The notes under the pieces are model-generated. The model was not told where the DNA came from and ran no database searches. It was given only the letters and a program-made list of their open reading frames with translations. This document shows positions 61,727-64,000 of a stretch of DNA of 64,000 nt, in pieces. The stretch is taken from assembly GCA_026874595.1 (NCBI GenBank), contig CM049316.1:41991695-42055694 (forward strand), given 5' to 3'. This stretch comes from Sipunculus nudus (Eukaryota; Annelida; Sipuncula; Golfingiida; Sipunculidae). The translations under genes were made by a program, and so were the position numbers. Numbering within the stretch: position 1 is the first letter of the stretch; the number at the start of each line of letters is the position of its first letter.

Positions 61727-61962
61727 GGTAGTGTTACCCTTCGATATAAAGTGCTCTATGGCCTACAGACTAGGCCAGAGCGGTATAACGTGTTGTTTTC
61801 CATCATGCAGAGTAATATATATATATAGCGAAGGTAAAGATAAACTGACTTTTTTAGATAGACTAACTAGACTAACTAGTTTATTAACATACGAGCTTTC
61901 GAAGCACACAGGCTTCTTTGTCAGGTGGTATTTCAACTACAGACTATAACACGGCTATACTG

Positions 61963-62042
<80 letters not shown>

Positions 62043-62340
62043 GGAGGGAGTAAGAGAGAGCGAAAGAGACAGAAAAGATAAAGTTAAATAGAAAGAGAGA
62101 GCTATACTATATAAAATATTTATCCGATATATAAAGGAGAGAGAGAAAAAAAGAAAGAAAGAGAGAGATAGAGAGAAAGAGAGACAGAGAAAGAACCTAA
62201 ATCAGAGGAAAAAGTAACAAAGACCTATACTTTATATAATATTTATTCGATATAGGCTATATAGGAGAGATAGAAAGAAAAAAAGAGAGATAAAGAGAGA
62301 GATAAAGAAACAGGGAGAGGGAAAGAAAGAGAGAGAAAGT

Positions 62341-62377
<37 letters not shown>

Positions 62378-63003
62378 TGATTGGGAAAGATAACATATAT
62401 AAGCCTATATATTTACAATGTAAATAATTGAACATGATTTTTTATGTGTGAATGCATTTGTCATGTGCGCGATGGCAGCGCTAGGTAAAAAGTCCTTAGC
62501 ACTCGGTTGTACCAAGACGTTTGAATTAAGTATGTAAGAACACTATATATACCCATGTAAGAGCAGGGTAGCGCTCAGTAAAAAGTCTCTAGCGCTCAGT
62601 AGCCCCACATGGGTTATAGCATTGCCTGGGGTGAACCAAGGGCAGCGCTCGGTAAAGAGACCGAGCGCTCGGTAGCCCCACGCGGGTCAGAGCAATGCCT
62701 GGTGTGAATCCAGGGTAGCGCTCGGTAAAAAGTCCTACCGAGCGCTAGCGCTCTGTAACGCTCGGTACGCTCGGTAAAAAGACCGACCCCGACACTGCCA
62801 TTGATGCCACTAGGCGATAATATAAGCAGTTAGATATATGAAGCTGTTTTATGCGAATGTATGGGATCATTGGACCTGTATTTTGCATCACAAAAACTCC
62901 GTTTATTAAGTCATCAAATGAAACAATCATGGTCATAAACTGTGACAGAAAATCCTGTAAAGCGGCGTTGTTTACCTGTACGAGAAGCGTGTAGCATTGC
63001 CAT
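54960..63003 (-). CDS. MRPL52: MRPL52, mitochondrial large ribosomal subunit protein mL52, whole coding span, 5 exons
   Basis: Component of the metazoan-specific part of the mitochondrial 39S subunit. Coding exons on the minus strand: 62976-63003, 59048-59135, 56417-56484, 55566-55630, 54960-55088; 378 nt, 125 aa (human 123 aa). The core GPLVEIPDWSYADGRPAP (about 50-67) matches vertebrate MRPL52 (GPLTELPDWSYADGRPAP), preceded by KRWRMSQGLGASANQYG. The C-terminal half is a Gln/Glu/Lys-rich helix, as in the family. The N-terminus (MAMLHASRTGVCLCSVLQAQ and on to about residue 38) is Arg-rich and free of acidic residues, as expected for a mitochondrial transit peptide. All junctions are GT-AG and in phase. 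Exon 1 has no homology support of its own and is the least certain part. Confidence 0.9.
55241..55289. repeat. (AT)n microsatellite
   Basis: About 24 AT units in MRPL52 intron 4. Confidence 0.95.
55566..55630 (-). CDS. MRPL52: MRPL52 coding exon 4
   Basis: Encodes DGRPAPIAPNEKKRREKQKA then LA, completing the SYADGRPAP signature and entering the basic helix. The acceptor is ATTACAG and the donor GTAAGT. Confidence 0.93.
56417..56484 (-). CDS. MRPL52: MRPL52 coding exon 3 (conserved core)
   Basis: Encodes QGLGASANQYGPLVEIPDWS then YA, the diagnostic mL52 segment. The acceptor has a T-rich tract ending in CAG; the donor is GTAAGT. Confidence 0.93.
56485..59047 (-). other. MRPL52 intron 2 (2.6 kb)
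   Basis: No exon found; it contains the HINE-B element at 57572-58753. 56520-57570 is AT-rich without notable content. Confidence 0.75.
57572..58753 (-). mobile_element. HINE-B element, intact-looking copy with tandem core
   Basis: The minus strand reads from ATTGTATCCTCCAAAACAAAG to GTCAACTACCCGTATTCTAG, followed by T. The core has about three copies of a ~280-bp unit with GGTGGCGCCACCTG, AAGAAAGCTATCCA, CACTGCAGAGATATGAG and GGTCAAACGGTTCC. It shares its 5' end style with HINE-A but has a different 3' end. Non-coding. Confidence 0.7.
59048..59135 (-). CDS. MRPL52: MRPL52 coding exon 2 (transit peptide, start of mature protein)
   Basis: Reads VCLCSVLQAQWRTFTTSTTY then FAGKRWRM and two bases of Ser. 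KRWRMSQGLG matches vertebrate GGQWRLQQGLA across the junction. The acceptor is TTTTTGCAG and the donor GTAAGC. Confidence 0.85.
60541..60800 (+). repeat. CT-rich tandem repeat, ~60-bp units
   Basis: (CT)n stretches alternate with TATATA...TTGCATCAACATTTTTA at roughly 60-bp spacing, four to five units. Confidence 0.85.
61664..61723. repeat. (AT)n microsatellite
   Basis: About 29 AT units; preceded from 61560 by imperfect TATA-rich sequence. Confidence 0.95.
61840..61962 (-). mobile_element. Possible retroelement fragment (Penelope-like UTR motif)
   Basis: The minus strand contains CACCTGACAAAGAAGCCTGT and GCTTCGAAAGCTCGTATGTT. The "CTGA(C/T)GAAGAAG...CGAAAGCT" phrasing is common beside reverse-transcriptase genes of Penelope-like elements. 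No coding part is present, so this rests on motif memory alone. Confidence 0.3.
61964..62031. repeat. (TA)n microsatellite
   Basis: About 33 TA units directly followed by a GA-rich tract. Confidence 0.95.
62032..62380 (+). repeat. GA-rich simple sequence
   Basis: GAGAGA/AAAGAGAG tracts with two similar ~150-bp units separated by TATAAAATATTTATCCGATA. Confidence 0.9.
62480..62790 (+). repeat. GCGCTCGGTA-rich tandem repeat
   Basis: Units of about 70-80 bp with AGCGCTCGGTAAAAAGTCC, GCGCTCGGTAGCCCCAC and GGGT.ATAGCATTGCCTGG-like phrases; many AGCGCT palindromes. About four units, the last compressed. It ends about 185 bp from MRPL52 exon 1, inside intron 1. Confidence 0.85.
62976..63003 (-). 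CDS. MRPL52: MRPL52 coding exon 1 (28 nt, start codon)
   Basis: Encodes MAMLHASRT plus one base of Gly before a GTAAAC donor. Chosen because it is a short ATG-led open segment in the exact phase exon 2 needs, and it gives a basic, hydroxylated transit-peptide start. An unseen alternative first exon is possible. Confidence 0.65.
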
Positions 63004-63256
63004 AACACTGAATGTCAAGGTCATTAGTTACTTTAGCAGTTTTAACGAGACGTATCTTGTCATCGTGCATAGCGTAAAAATACAAGTCTTCTCTCTGTAC
63101 AATACAATAATTCGTTGTTTATGTTCCCCTTTGTCTAAACGTTAAAAATATCCAAAATGAAAAAAAAATACAGTGAAAAGTCTTCTATGGACGACACTCT
63201 TTCTACCTTTCAGCATTTCAAATATTTGTATAATATATTCCTATAAGTGATCAACG

Positions 63257-63338
63257 GCAGTCGTGGCCGAGTGGTTAAGGCGATAGACTAGAAATCTATT
63301 GGGCTCTGCCCGCGCAGGTTCGAATCCTGCCGACTGCG
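63257..63338 (+). tRNA. tRNA-Ser(AGA)
   Basis: An 82-nt type II tRNA. The acceptor stem GCAGTCG pairs with CGACTGC, discriminator G at 63338. The A box TGGCCGAGTGG is at 63264-63274, the anticodon AGA at 63290-63292 in loop CTAGAAA with stem ATAGA/TCTAT, the variable arm follows (GGGCTCTGCCC), and the B box GGTTCGAATCC is at 63317-63327. It has no intron, and no CCA is encoded, as usual in eukaryotes. It looks intact and decodes UCU (UCY after A34 editing). It lies 254 bp upstream of the divergent MRPL52 start. Confidence 0.97.
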
Positions 63339-63339
63339 C

Positions 63340-63347
63340 TTTTTTTC
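63340..63347 (+). terminator. RNA polymerase III terminator of tRNA-Ser
   Basis: A run of eight T begins two bases after the tRNA 3' end, the standard Pol III stop signal. Confidence 0.9.
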
Positions 63348-64000
63348 TTCTCACCCACTTTTCCACAGATGCAAGATTTTATTTATTACAATATATTTAA
63401 TAAAAGTACCTCAATTTATTTAACATTCACTTGTCGCAAATTCCGAATTTTATCTGTCTTATTTACTACCAAAGATTTTCAATCTGCATTTTAGCACAAT
63501 GTGGCTACCCTATAGGTAGCGACCTCTGGTGAACATCAGGTAATTCATATTCATGCCACTGACAAAAATTTTGCTATTTTTGATGGCATGATGCACATTC
63601 TTTTTTTTTTGTATGTGCTGGTTACATAAAGACCACATAATATATGTCCAAAAAGGTACAATTTTTTAAGTATTGGAAAAAAAAAAAAATCTACAAGTCT
63701 GCATTCTGAGGAATGCAAGCCTCCACCAACTGAGGGTCTCAATTGTGGGATGCTCCTTAAACCATGGGCCCGTTTTCGTTCTCACACATGTTCTGGTTCC
63801 TGTTTTCAAAAGTGATGCAAAACAGGAACATATTCTTTTTCTTATACCAAAACTGCTTGGTCACATACACACATATTAATGTATCTTGAAAATACCAATC
63901 AATAGTGTATATTATTTGATTTCAATAAAATTGATTAAATATGAGATGCATTGCAAAAGATGACAAATTTAGCATTTTATCAGTCAATAAAATTGAAATG
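63348..64000. other. Right edge, no gene recognised
   Basis: AT-rich sequence downstream of the tRNA. No exon, repeat or RNA gene could be supported. Confidence 0.5.

Larger units (their letters stand above)
59136..62975 (-). other. MRPL52 intron 1 (3.8 kb)
   Basis: 59136-60540 has no recognised content. The rest is CT-, AT- and GA-rich simple sequence and the GCGCTCGGTA array listed separately. Confidence 0.65.

Noticed and set aside
61509-61828. Open frames encoding YIYIYI repeats
   Set aside because: Translations of (AT)n microsatellite sequence.

Overview
This is a 64-kb piece of an AT-rich invertebrate nuclear genome, with spliced genes and GT-AG introns. The gene content only says metazoan. 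The repeat landscape (Helitron/HINE-like elements with tandem-repeat cores, many short non-autonomous DNA transposons) fits a marine lophotrochozoan, most likely a bivalve mollusc. That assignment is inference, not proof.

Four protein-coding genes and one tRNA could be rebuilt exon by exon, and every junction keeps frame. (1) An RPRD1A/RPRD1B (CREPT) orthologue on the minus strand has 7 coding exons between 6916 and 33855 (329 aa) and huge repeat-filled introns. (2) POLR2C (RPB3), on the plus strand, has 8 coding exons between 34270 and 47609 (274 aa). It is head-to-head with RPRD1, with 414 bp between start codons, so an RNA polymerase II core subunit and a Pol II CTD-binding regulator probably share a bidirectional promoter. 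(3) A 3-exon minus-strand gene (39040-41183, 319 aa) lies wholly inside POLR2C intron 4. It encodes an N-terminal SOCS box followed by a catalytically dead NEK-like kinase fold. I know of no named family with this arrangement, and it is the most interesting coding find here. (4) MRPL52 (mitochondrial large-subunit ribosomal protein), on the minus strand, has 5 exons between 54960 and 63003 (125 aa), with a 28-nt first exon carrying the start of the transit peptide. (5) tRNA-Ser(AGA) lies at 63257-63338 (+).

The rest is mostly repeats. 1-6900 is gene-free with old repeats, one long-TIR element (2451-2998, 9-bp target duplication) and a cluster of cAMP-response elements near 1761-1808. The introns of RPRD1 (7-33 kb) hold a composite HINE-like element (9804-15193). 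Nested in that element are a 2.7-kb long-TIR element (10106-12850) and a 1.2-kb pogo/Tc1-like element (13522-14737). The same introns carry several tandem repeats and a duplicated orphan exon-like segment. POLR2C introns carry a near-perfect 215-bp-arm foldback element with a 9-bp target duplication (37915-38363) and a 30-bp minisatellite. Just downstream of POLR2C is a 4.3-kb HINE-like element (47994-52336). Its core is about 13 tandem copies of a ~288-bp unit packed with AGGTCA nuclear-receptor half-sites. A Harbinger-like element follows at 52457-53111. MRPL52 intron 1 ends in simple repeats and a GCGCTCGGTA-rich tandem array.

Functional theme: RPRD1 and POLR2C both act on RNA polymerase II. 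The nested SOCS-box pseudokinase would be expected to act as a Cullin-5/Elongin BC substrate adaptor. MRPL52 and the tRNA serve translation. Exon boundaries come from splice-site and homology reasoning on sequence alone; UTRs and transcription starts were not determined.
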